Shown: piece by piece, positions 44,862-52,791 of the stretch
How the letters are laid out: each line of letters opens with the position of its first letter
How positions within the stretch are numbered: the stretch's first letter is position 1
Source of the DNA: 21-14-0-10-47-8 sp966211795
Lineage (GTDB): Bacteria > Bdellovibrionota > Bdellovibrionia > Bdellovibrionales > Bdellovibrionaceae
Reading direction: 5' to 3'
NCBI GenBank assembly: GCA_966211795.1
Contig: CBIHNW010000001.1
Coordinates: forward strand, 186,001 to 250,000
Length of the DNA: 64,000 nt
The notes under the pieces: model-generated
What the model saw: only the letters and a program-made list of their open reading frames with translations
Databases searched by the model: none
Told to the model about the DNA's origin: nothing
Translations under genes and position numbers: made by a program

Positions 44862-45388
44862 GTGCCCTGGCGTTGATTCAGGTCGCCAGCTACGGAGCTG
44901 CGCTTGAGGCCGCTAATATCGCGACCCACCGACAGAATCTCGAGCTGCTGGAGATCATTCCATTTGGAACCTACTGCCAGCTGCTGCTGCAAGGTCCGGA
45001 AGCGGATCTGACAAGCTACCGCAAGGTCCTACGAACCGCTGACTTGCAAAAGTCCGTCATTATCAATCAGCCGGACGAGCGTTTGTTGAAGGCCTATTAT
45101 CATTTGGAAAATCAACCGATTCAGAATTATCTGCTGATTTTGGAAACTGAATTTGCAGGTTATCTGTTCAATTGGGCGCAGAAGCTTTTGGGAATGAAAC
45201 TGGAAGTCGTCGACTTTCGTCAGCCTCGCTATGCCGGATCTGTGGCGTGCCTGGTGATGACGGGTGCGGACCTCAGCCAAATTCAGGGTGAAATTTTGGA
45301 AATGGAAGCCCAGAAAATCAAAGTGAGCTTTGTCGAAGAACCAACGGCTAAATTGCGATCTTACTTTGATATCGAACCCAAAGCCTAA
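44858..45388 (+). CDS. tandem BMC-domain-like protein
   Basis: A 176-residue soluble protein starting with GTG that overlaps the rimO stop. Residues 2-57 (ALALIQVASYGAALEAAN onwards) and 92-150 (LLILETEFAGYLFNWAQ onwards) each show the pattern of a bacterial microcompartment shell (BMC) domain: a beta strand, then a glycine/alanine-rich helix, a second strand with valine or glutamate, and a short hairpin with a Gly-rich turn. The match to known BMC sequences is by pattern only and weaker in the second half. No microcompartment enzymes lie near. It could be a remote relative with another role. Confidence 0.5.
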   Translation: MSALALIQVASYGAALEAANIATHRQNLELLEIIPFGTYCQLLLQGPEADLTSYRKVLRTADLQKSVIINQPDERLLKAYYHLENQPIQNYLLILETEFAGYLFNWAQKLLGMKLEVVDFRQPRYAGSVACLVMTGADLSQIQGEILEMEAQKIKVSFVEEPTAKLRSYFDIEPKA

Positions 45389-45402
45389 ACCGCCGAGATC
45401 AA

Positions 45403-46392
45403 TCAGCCGCCGCTGCAACCATCGATGCCGGTTTCAAATTTTTTAAGCCAGTCTTGAACCTTCATGGTGCGCAAGGTGTTGGTCGCTCTTCGAAACGAGG
45501 GCAGGGTTTTGCGGTCTAACTTGCAGGCCTTGCTGTAGGCATCTAAAGCCTCGGAATACTTTTGAATTTCTAAACCTGAATTGCCAATTCCGATCAGTGC
45601 GGGAATGGAATCAGGCTTGGCCACTAGGGCTTTTTTGTAGAACGAGTAAGAGCCAATATAATTTTTCTTTTCATCCAAATGTTGAGCATAAGAAAGCTGC
45701 GCCAGTTCGGATTTCGGAAAGTCATCGGCCGCTTTCTTTAAAAGCTGGTCGGCTTTTTCAACCTGTCCCGTTTCCTGGGAACTGATGCCGAAATAAACAT
45801 AATTCTCTGGCGTCGAAGGGCTGATAGTGATGCCGCGCTGACAGTGCTTAAACGCCAAATCATACAGACGATCTTGGGTGGTCAGCTCGCACAGCTTGGT
45901 GACGGCCGCGACACTTTCGCCGACCTTATCGATCATGTCTTCGTAGAGCAGGCGAAGTTCGTATTTGTTCTTTTTCTTTTCATAGTACTGAACCAGAATT
46001 TTGTAGGCCAATTCGTAGCTGGGATTGATTTCAAGCGCCTCTTTCAGATTGGCCAGGGCATCTTTGTCTTTACCGGACTGCATTTGCTCAGAGCCGATCA
46101 AGGTCTTTGCCTCAAAGTCCTTGGCATTCATGGCAAGGCTGGCGGTGAAAGTTTTAATGGCGGCTTCGTGATTATTCAGACCGCTGTAAGATTTAGCTAA
46201 GATAAAAAGACCATCGCGGGAAAGCTTTTCAACCTTTGGCGAAAGCAGGTCGACCGCCTTTTGATAATCTTTTTTCATCAATGCAGCCTGAGCCTCTTGC
46301 ACGACGCTCGCCCGGGCCATTGTCCAGGTCTGTCCAACGTCCAAGAATGAGACAGAAAGCATGAGACCTAGTCCCAGCAGAAGTGATTTCAT
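45403..46392 (-). CDS. exported tetratricopeptide-repeat protein
   Basis: A 329-residue protein with an N-terminal signal sequence (about 1-28, ending ARA) and at least seven TPR-like helix pairs from about residue 32 to 300 (for example KKDYQKAVDLLSPKV, NPSYELAYKILVQYYEKKK, KYSEALDAYSKACKLD). It ends with a short Gly-rich tail containing one Cys. Likely a periplasmic scaffold. The start codon is 10 bases from the divergent pilin-like gene. Confidence 0.8.
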   Translation of the reverse strand: MKSLLLGLGLMLSVSFLDVGQTWTMARASVVQEAQAALMKKDYQKAVDLLSPKVEKLSRDGLFILAKSYSGLNNHEAAIKTFTASLAMNAKDFEAKTLIGSEQMQSGKDKDALANLKEALEINPSYELAYKILVQYYEKKKNKYELRLLYEDMIDKVGESVAAVTKLCELTTQDRLYDLAFKHCQRGITISPSTPENYVYFGISSQETGQVEKADQLLKKAADDFPKSELAQLSYAQHLDEKKNYIGSYSFYKKALVAKPDSIPALIGIGNSGLEIQKYSEALDAYSKACKLDRKTLPSFRRATNTLRTMKVQDWLKKFETGIDGCSGG

Positions 46393-46402
46393 ATGGTATA
46401 TT

Positions 46403-47251
46403 ATGAACGAGATGCTTCGTTTAGAAAAACAAAATTCTCAGTCCGGTCAGGCTCTCGTCGAGTACATTCTCATCGTCGGCCTATCCGTTGCCATCATATT
46501 AGGGTTGATGAATCAGCTCTATAAGCCATTTGGTGATTGGATGAAGGACTATATGGGTCAGTATCTCGAGTGCTTGTTGGATGTTGGCGAATTGCCCACA
46601 ACGGGTGGAAGCAGCGAGAGTGGCGAATGCAATTCTCGATTTAGAAGTTTTTCCGTTACCGATGGTCGCCCGCCGATCAATAGCAACAGCGGCAGCTTGG
46701 AAAAGAACGACAGCCAAAATCGAAGGAACCCTCCCCAAAGCGGAAGCGGAACCCATAGTGAAACGTCAGGCAGCGGATCCATGGCAAACCGAGCTCGCGG
46801 CCGCAGCGGTACGACACCTTTCCCGGTCGGATCCCGAGCGGGCTCCGATAGCGCCTCGAACCAAGGAAACGGATCCAACACGATTGTCGAAAAACTTTCA
46901 CCGTCCTCACAGTACTATAAGTTACGTTCTTCGGGAGGTTCGTCTTTTGTTGCCGGCCCGATGATCACCAGGAACGGATTGAATCAATCATTCATCGTGA
47001 ATAAAAATCAAAACTCCTCGCAGGTTGAGCATCACGAAAAATTGCCGCTGAATGAAGAATTCGGCCCCGATCAAAAATCAAAAAAATTCATCATGAAAGC
47101 ACCCGAAAGAAAAGTCGCCAACGCGGATGATGATAAGCCGTGGTCTTTTTCGGAATACTTTAAATACGGATTGATCATTCTGATTATCGTCGCCATCGTC
47201 TTATTTTTGCTAGGTCAGATGGCGCAGATTTCGAAGAGCATGGAAAAGTGA
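46403..47251 (+). CDS. pilin-like protein with Flp-type N-terminus and second C-terminal membrane helix
   Basis: A 282-residue protein. Residues 12-40 have the class III prepilin layout: a short leader ending at Gly15, then QALVEYILIVGLSVAIILGL, with Glu at +5 and Tyr at +6, as in Flp/TadE-type pilins cleaved by prepilin peptidase. A Ser/Gly/Asn-rich low-complexity region (about 75-180) follows, then a polar stretch, and a C-terminal membrane helix (about 256-276, YGLIILIIVAIVLFLLG). The second helix is not normal for pilins. No tad cluster is next to it. The start is uncertain between 46403, 46412 and 46361. Confidence 0.6.
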   Translation: MNEMLRLEKQNSQSGQALVEYILIVGLSVAIILGLMNQLYKPFGDWMKDYMGQYLECLLDVGELPTTGGSSESGECNSRFRSFSVTDGRPPINSNSGSLEKNDSQNRRNPPQSGSGTHSETSGSGSMANRARGRSGTTPFPVGSRAGSDSASNQGNGSNTIVEKLSPSSQYYKLRSSGGSSFVAGPMITRNGLNQSFIVNKNQNSSQVEHHEKLPLNEEFGPDQKSKKFIMKAPERKVANADDDKPWSFSEYFKYGLIILIIVAIVLFLLGQMAQISKSMEK

Positions 47252-47388
47252 CACCAGCGACACCACTGCGCGCGAGGCGTCGGAAATATGTTCATGCAGA
47301 GTCATTTCATTTCCATTCTTTCTTCATAATTTCTTGAAACTTTTGATTGATTGTCCGATATCAGATTTCCCAAATCGAAAGAGAGACG

Positions 47389-47772
47389 ATGGATATCATT
47401 CCGCTCAATCACAAGCGAACCTTCTCGTATGCCGAAGCTCAAGAGCTTTTGCCTGTCGTGTACCGCATCACTGAAATTGCACAAAAAGAGGTTCGAACTT
47501 TGGTGAATCGGATCGAAGCCATTAAGGGCATGAGCGGAGCCCGTGTGACCGAGCTTGAGGCCGAAATCAATCTCATTATTGATCGTTGGCAACAAAAAAT
47601 GACAAAATTGGGAGCTAGCCCCAAAGGTCTGTGGCTAGCTGACTTTGATGATGGCAAAGGGTATTATTGCTGGAAATTCCCTGAAACGGTTATTTCATAT
47701 TGGCATGGATACAATGATGGATTTTCAGGGAGAGTCCTCATAAAGCCGGAATTGAATGAAACAAAGCAATAA
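47389..47772 (+). CDS. DUF2203-family protein
   Basis: A 127-residue cytoplasmic protein of unknown function. The N-terminus (RTFSYAEAQELLPVVYRI) and the C-terminal ending CWKFPETVISYWHGYNDGF match the DUF2203 pattern (the latter motif being its hallmark), with a helical middle. The ATG at 47389 has GAGAG upstream; an in-frame ATG at 47347 is less likely. It overlaps the nadE start by 17 bases. Confidence 0.8.
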   Translation: MDIIPLNHKRTFSYAEAQELLPVVYRITEIAQKEVRTLVNRIEAIKGMSGARVTELEAEINLIIDRWQQKMTKLGASPKGLWLADFDDGKGYYCWKFPETVISYWHGYNDGFSGRVLIKPELNETKQ

Positions 47773-49399
47773 GTCCCTACGAATCGCAGTCGCCCAAATC
47801 AATACTACACTCGGCAACTTTGCCGGCAATCGCGAAAAGGTTGTGACCTATATCAAGCGCGCTCAGGAAAAACACTGTGATCTAGTGGTCTTTCCGGAAA
47901 GCACGCTGTTTGGTTATCACCCTTTTGATTTGCTGGAACGAAAAAAGCTGGTCGATCAACAGCTGCAAGAACTGAAAAAAATCGAAAAGGCGATGCCCGA
48001 GGGCATGGCGGCACTTGTTGGCGTGTTGACGAAAAATCCTGATAAAAAGGGCCGCCCTTATTTCAATTCGACCGCCTTGGTGCAAAAGGGAAAGAAGACC
48101 AAATTCTTTCACAAGGAATTGTTGCCGACCGGTGATGTTTTCGATGAAGCACGCTTCATCGAAAATAGCGACATGAGTGAAAACTTTTTTACTTTCAAGG
48201 GTCACCGAATTCTTGTGACCATTTGTGAAGACATTTGGGCCTGGCCGGATGCCAAGGGCAACAGCCAGTATTCACACAATCCGATTTTGCAATTCAAGGG
48301 ACAGAAGGTTGATTTGATTATCAATCAAAGCGCCTCTCCATTTTTTGATGGCAAATTAAAGATTCGAAAAAAATTGGTTCAGCAAACAACCCAGCTTTTA
48401 AAAGCACCGATGGTGTATGTGAATTTGGTCGGAGCGCAGGACGAAATTATTTTCGACGGAGCAAGCTTTGCTCTGGATGCCAAGGGAAAGACCCTATTGC
48501 AAAGCGTGGCTTTCGAAGAAGACATCAATGTCCTTGATCTTGGCAAGATGGAAGGCGGCGTGCGGCCTTTGCAGCAATCGACCGATGAAATTTTACGTCA
48601 GGCCTTGGTTTTGGGAATCAAAGACTTTTGTTCAAAATCGGGTCTCAGCAAAATTCATTTGGGTTTGAGTGGTGGAGTGGACTCGGCATTAGTCGCCTGC
48701 TTGGCAGTCGACGCTTTGGGGCCTTCACAGGTTGCGGGCTTAGCACTCCCGAGCCAGTACAATTCACCCGACAGTTTGAAATTGGCCGAACAACTGGCAA
48801 AAAATTTAGGAATTCGTTTTCTCGAGGTTCCGATTCAGAATGTTTATGAATCCGCCAAGAAAACGATCGATCAGGCTTACAGCATTGAAAGCTTTGGTTT
48901 GATTCACGAAAATCTGCAGGCGCGGATTCGCGGGATGCTCTTGATGGCGTACTCGAACAAAGAAAATTCACTTTTGCTGGTGACCTCAAACAAATCTGAA
49001 TTGGCGGCCGGATATTCAACCTTGTACGGAGATGTGTGCGGGGGCCTGGCGCCAATCGGTGATCTGACCAAATCCCAGGTCTACGGTTTGTGTGCGGTCT
49101 ACAACGCCGAACGGGAATTGATTCCCGAGCAGATTCTGACCCGAGCACCCAGTGCGGAGCTTCGTCCGAATCAGAAAGATCAAGACAGTCTGCCGCCATA
49201 TGAAGATCTCGATCAAAGCGTGGATCGACTGATTCGGGATTGTGGGGCCATCAAGACGAAGACGGACGAGTGGTTGTCAAAAGCAATTCTGAGATCTGAA
49301 TTCAAACGCTGGCAATCGGCGCCGATTTTGAAAATATCAAAGCACTCTTTCGGTCGCGGTCGACGTTATCCGATCGCTCAGCAAGCCGTCGAATCTTAA
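47756..49399 (+). CDS. nadE: glutamine-dependent NAD+ synthetase
   Basis: Last step of NAD synthesis: amidates deamido-NAD using glutamine. The 547-residue product has an N-terminal nitrilase-like glutaminase domain (1 to about 265) with catalytic Glu (FPESTLFGY), Lys (FFHKELLPT) and Cys (ICEDIW), then the synthetase domain with the ATP-binding loop GLSGGVDSALVA and VTSNKSELAAGYSTLYGD. NadD is encoded 7 kb upstream on the same strand. It converges on the MraY-family gene, whose stop is one base beyond. Confidence 0.96.
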   Translation: MKQSNKSLRIAVAQINTTLGNFAGNREKVVTYIKRAQEKHCDLVVFPESTLFGYHPFDLLERKKLVDQQLQELKKIEKAMPEGMAALVGVLTKNPDKKGRPYFNSTALVQKGKKTKFFHKELLPTGDVFDEARFIENSDMSENFFTFKGHRILVTICEDIWAWPDAKGNSQYSHNPILQFKGQKVDLIINQSASPFFDGKLKIRKKLVQQTTQLLKAPMVYVNLVGAQDEIIFDGASFALDAKGKTLLQSVAFEEDINVLDLGKMEGGVRPLQQSTDEILRQALVLGIKDFCSKSGLSKIHLGLSGGVDSALVACLAVDALGPSQVAGLALPSQYNSPDSLKLAEQLAKNLGIRFLEVPIQNVYESAKKTIDQAYSIESFGLIHENLQARIRGMLLMAYSNKENSLLLVTSNKSELAAGYSTLYGDVCGGLAPIGDLTKSQVYGLCAVYNAERELIPEQILTRAPSAELRPNQKDQDSLPPYEDLDQSVDRLIRDCGAIKTKTDEWLSKAILRSEFKRWQSAPILKISKHSFGRGRRYPIAQQAVES

Positions 49400-49400
49400 C

Positions 49401-50450
49401 CTATCGAACCTTGATGAGGAAAATCATCAAGGTTAGCGTGATCATCACTTGAATGAGAGCGAATCGAACCAACACCTGGGTGTTGGACCATCCCTTATTA
49501 TGGCGCATGTGATCATGCAGGGGAAAACGCACGCTCTTCAAGAATGCGACTTTGAAAAAGCGCATGATCGCAACTTTCACCAAGCCTGTTCCGCCATTCA
49601 CCATCAGCACGGCGGACACGATCAAAATGCAAAAAGGGTTGCCGGTCTTGATCACAAAAACCCCGAGCAAAAATCCCAAAGCACGAGAGCCCGCATCACC
49701 CATTAATAGAATTGATGGATTGGCGTTGTACCAAAGGTAACCCAAAATACATCCCACCATCGAGAAAGCCATCATTCCCCAATTGGCGCCATCGACGTAA
49801 TGGGGCAATAGCAAATGCGCTGAAATTTCTTTGTGGCCCAGAATAAAATACAGAAGCGCGCCCAGGCTCGCGAACGCAAATGACGTTAAGGTGCCCGAAA
49901 GACCATCGACCCCGTCAGTGCAATTGGTGGAATTGATTGTCGCCCATAAAAGAATCGTCGCCAGCGGCACGAACAGCCACAGCGGAATCAAAAACATCTG
50001 GGATGTAAATGGCAGCCATATTTCAACGTCACTGAAACCGCTGAGCAGAAAGGCCGCAACGATGGCGAGAACCATGTCGATCAAGCCCTTTTTATACTCG
50101 CCCCAAGAAACGACGGCTTTGTCATCTAGCCATCCCGACATCATCGCGCCAAAGGTTAGAAGCAAAATTCCCACGACTTCGACGGACCAAGGCAAGAAGA
50201 GAAGCTCGACCACGACGAAAAGGCAGATGAAAATGACGCCCGCACCAGTCGGTTTACCGGCGGCAACGGCACCTTGGACGGCGTGGTTACGGCCTCGATC
50301 TCGCGGCAAGCGATGCATCAGCCGTGGGAGCAAGTAAAAGCTGAGAACGAAGCAGGATAGAACACTGAGACCGCTCAGGACCAGATGAGAAGTTAAAAGA
50401 CGAAAGGGTCCATAATATTGGGCGAGAAATTCACCTAACCAGTAAATCAC
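49401..50450 (-). CDS. MraY/WecA-family phospho-sugar transferase
   Basis: Polytopic membrane enzyme of the polyprenyl-phosphate hexose-1-phosphate transferase family. The 349-residue product has about ten membrane segments, the Asp-Asp pair (GWLDDKAVV), NCTDGVDGLSG, MGDAGSRALG (catalytic Asp) and PLHDHMRHNKGW, which matches the MraY HHH loop but with Asp in the middle. It is nearer to MraY than to WecA, so it may make lipid I, but no mur or dcw genes are near. Start is GTG with GGAG upstream. Confidence 0.85.
   Translation of the reverse strand: MIYWLGEFLAQYYGPFRLLTSHLVLSGLSVLSCFVLSFYLLPRLMHRLPRDRGRNHAVQGAVAAGKPTGAGVIFICLFVVVELLFLPWSVEVVGILLLTFGAMMSGWLDDKAVVSWGEYKKGLIDMVLAIVAAFLLSGFSDVEIWLPFTSQMFLIPLWLFVPLATILLWATINSTNCTDGVDGLSGTLTSFAFASLGALLYFILGHKEISAHLLLPHYVDGANWGMMAFSMVGCILGYLWYNANPSILLMGDAGSRALGFLLGVFVIKTGNPFCILIVSAVLMVNGGTGLVKVAIMRFFKVAFLKSVRFPLHDHMRHNKGWSNTQVLVRFALIQVMITLTLMIFLIKVR
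49407..49434. other. perfect 11-bp inverted repeat at the nadE/MraY junction
   Basis: AACCTTGATGA, loop GGAAAA, TCATCAAGGTT. It lies just after the nadE stop and inside the last codons of the convergent MraY-family gene. It can act as a transcript-end hairpin for nadE, but has no T-run. Confidence 0.55.
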
Positions 50451-50609
50451 TAAATTTGCTCCGCTTCTTTAAGGTCCATAGCTGAATGCCAGTGAGAACG
50501 TTGCAAAACCTAAGTGATATTTTGCGACGGGCTCTGACCTAAAGAATAGATGCAATCTTCGAATTAGCCAAGTGTCCCAGACTGGCGGTCGAGGTCGGCC
50601 GCCTTGGAG

Positions 50610-51230
50610 CTAGAGAAGACCAGCGAAGAAATCCATTTGTTTGGGCTTCTTCTCGATGACAGGAAATTTGGACAATGGTTTTCCCGTCAGGGCGATTAGA
50701 TTTTCCACGGCCGGTGGTTGTCCGTTGACGGAAATGCGTTTGACCATTTCCAAGAAAAGCTTACCGCAATATGTGGCATCTTCTTCGGCACGGTGGAAAT
50801 CCGTTGTTGGAATTTTCAAATGTTGAACCAAAGTGCCCAGTTTGTAATTTGCAAGGCCCGGAAAAACTTTGCGGGCGATCGGCAAAGTATCAAGGATGAT
50901 CCCGCGCGGGGTCGGAAGCTCGATCTTTTTATAATCCGAAATCAGGAACTGTGAATCGAAAGGTGCATTGTGCGCAACCAAGTGATCGTCCCCACAAAAC
51001 TCTGTCAATGGCTCTAAAATGCGATCGATGGTCGGCTTTCCTTTGACCATATCGTTTGAAATTCCGTTCACCGCCGAAGCGCCGGGTGGAATGGGACGAA
51101 GTGGATCAATCAAGGTTGAAAAAACAGCGTCGACCTGGCCATCGATGAAGCGAACCGCTCCGATTTCAATGACTTGGTCTACTCCGGGCACGGTGCCGGT
51201 GGTCTCGATGTCAAAAGCTATGAATCTCAT
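50610..51230 (-). CDS. DnaQ-like 3'-5' exonuclease
   Basis: A 206-residue DEDDh exonuclease. Asp7 and Glu9 (FDIETTG), the central HNAPFDSQF, and the C-terminal HRAEEDATYCGKLF supply the catalytic residues; this pattern resembles the DnaQ epsilon proofreading subunit and PolC-type exonucleases. The last residues (KQMDFFAGLL) look like a beta-clamp-binding QxxDLF-type peptide, suggesting a link to replication. AAGGA precedes the ATG at 51230; the frame extends 23 codons upstream without support. Confidence 0.88.
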   Translation of the reverse strand: MRFIAFDIETTGTVPGVDQVIEIGAVRFIDGQVDAVFSTLIDPLRPIPPGASAVNGISNDMVKGKPTIDRILEPLTEFCGDDHLVAHNAPFDSQFLISDYKKIELPTPRGIILDTLPIARKVFPGLANYKLGTLVQHLKIPTTDFHRAEEDATYCGKLFLEMVKRISVNGQPPAVENLIALTGKPLSKFPVIEKKPKQMDFFAGLL

Positions 51231-51268
51231 AGAATCCTTGATACAGAATGGTTTAAGGAGTTTCAAGT

Positions 51269-51595
51269 TTGTTCCACAAAAGAAAGACTGTCGACACAAA
51301 ACCTCCCGTTTCCATCACGGTTCTGCCGGAAAACGTTGTTGTCCAAGCGAGTCAAGGCTCGACAATCTTGGATGCACTTTTGAATGCCGATATCGATATT
51401 GATCACAGCTGTGGGGGAATGGGAACGTGTGGGACTTGCCGTATCTTTGTGGAAAAAGGTTTGGAAAACTTCGAAGAACCAGGTTTGGCCGAACGAGAAA
51501 TTCGCGACGATCGACAGTTCAACCCCAATGAACGTTTGAGCTGCCAGAATTTGGTTCAGCCGGGGCTCGTGATTCGCAAACCTCAGTCGACGTAA
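51269..51595 (+). CDS. 2Fe-2S ferredoxin, adrenodoxin-like
   Basis: A 108-residue electron carrier. Cys48, Cys54 and Cys57 (SCGGMGTCGTC) and Cys92 (LSCQN) form the 2Fe-2S ligand set of plant/adrenodoxin-type ferredoxins. The start is TTG at 51269, with AAGGAG 8 bases upstream. It may serve iron-sulfur cluster assembly, as Fdx does in the isc system, but no isc genes are near. Its end overlaps the convergent gene at 51583 by 13 bases. Confidence 0.9.
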   Translation: MFHKRKTVDTKPPVSITVLPENVVVQASQGSTILDALLNADIDIDHSCGGMGTCGTCRIFVEKGLENFEEPGLAEREIRDDRQFNPNERLSCQNLVQPGLVIRKPQST

Positions 51596-52791
51596 AAATT
51601 ATTTGTGTAAATCCAGGTGATCCATTTTTTTCCTTCCGGAAAAGGAAGCAGCGGACTGACACGCACAATAACTCGGTAAATTCCGGGGCCGGTCAGGGCA
51701 TAATCCAACTCGGTTTCGTTGGACGTGGCTTCGCGCTCACCGTTTTTAAAGACGACGATTTCGTAAAATGCCGAAGGCTCGGTCGGCAGTCGGGCTTTCA
51801 GTTTTAGATTTTTATTAAACTTCAGCCGATCACCCATCAGGTAACTTTTTTCCCGATCTTCAATCGTCGAGATAAACCCTTTGGGGTCGCCCAGCAAATC
51901 AAGGCTCATGTAAAAATGGCCGCGGCGATAGGCCGTGAAAATTTTCTGCCTGTCTTTTTGATAATTGCCAGTCAATTCGGAATTGAGCAGCACATGATTG
52001 TGAGTGATTTCAAAGGAGGTTTGGTAGCTTGGAAATTTCAAGAGAGCGTTTGCCCATGGAACGGCTCTGGCAGATGCATCGGCACCGCTAAATCCCAAGG
52101 TCGGCCGGCTTTGAGACAGCTTATCCCAGAGAGCAACTTCTTCGGATGGCTCACGAAACAGGCGCAGAAAAGCGTAGCGGGGGTTGAAGGGATAAATAAT
52201 AAAACTCCAGATGACATTCAGTTTGGATCGATCCCACGCATTCGCAGAAATCGATTTGGGATTGAGAACCTCGACACCATCTAAACCAGTCGGGTAAGGG
52301 CCGGTCCATGTTGGTCCTTGGCGAAAAGGATGCGCCAATACCACGATGGTTTCATTGTTTTCATTGTACTTTTTCGATAGCAAATCGGTGAAGTAAACTT
52401 GCGCTTCCCCCGGGTCGGTTGGCTTGTGATCCGTGCTCAGGTCATAGAAAAGCAGGCGTGAATCCAGAAAGCTGTACTCGCCTTCGGCGGAAACCAAAAG
52501 ATTTCCGTTGTATCCATTGATCGAAGCCTTGCTGCCGAATTGATTGATGTCGGTCAAAAAGATGTAATCAAGTCCAGCAAGCTTGGCTTCAGAGATGACT
52601 TCGGTGGGGCTTGAAGAACCGTTGCTCAGTTCCGTGCGGACGTTGGTGACGCCACGATAATCATAATAGCCGGTATTTGATTCACGCTTCAGGTTTGCCG
52701 GAATAACCGTGAGATTGCTTTGTGAAAGATAAAAGCCGTAGACGAAATAAAATAACAACGCCAAGGTCAGCGAAATCAAAACACGAATCAT
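51583..52791 (-). CDS. membrane-anchored PHP-like protein with degenerate metal site
   Basis: A 402-residue protein with an N-terminal hydrophobic anchor (about 4-22). Residues about 48-255 have the PHP phosphoesterase layout: VRTELSNGSSSPTEVISEAKLAGLDYIFLTDIN in place of the usual HxH and TDH, VLAHPFRQ (His kept), and LGFSGADAS. Two N-terminal histidines that bind metal in active members are missing, so a classic metal-dependent reaction is doubtful. The C-terminal part (about 290-402) is beta-rich. It overlaps the upstream glycosyltransferase gene by four bases, which suggests cooperation. Confidence 0.7.
   Translation of the reverse strand: MIRVLISLTLALLFYFVYGFYLSQSNLTVIPANLKRESNTGYYDYRGVTNVRTELSNGSSSPTEVISEAKLAGLDYIFLTDINQFGSKASINGYNGNLLVSAEGEYSFLDSRLLFYDLSTDHKPTDPGEAQVYFTDLLSKKYNENNETIVVLAHPFRQGPTWTGPYPTGLDGVEVLNPKSISANAWDRSKLNVIWSFIIYPFNPRYAFLRLFREPSEEVALWDKLSQSRPTLGFSGADASARAVPWANALLKFPSYQTSFEITHNHVLLNSELTGNYQKDRQKIFTAYRRGHFYMSLDLLGDPKGFISTIEDREKSYLMGDRLKFNKNLKLKARLPTEPSAFYEIVVFKNGEREATSNETELDYALTGPGIYRVIVRVSPLLPFPEGKKWITWIYTNNFYVD

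Noticed and set aside
50584..50603. GC-rich hairpin GGCGG...CCGCC after the exonuclease gene as a terminator
   Set aside because: No U-tract on the minus strand and the stem is only 5 bp; too weak to call.
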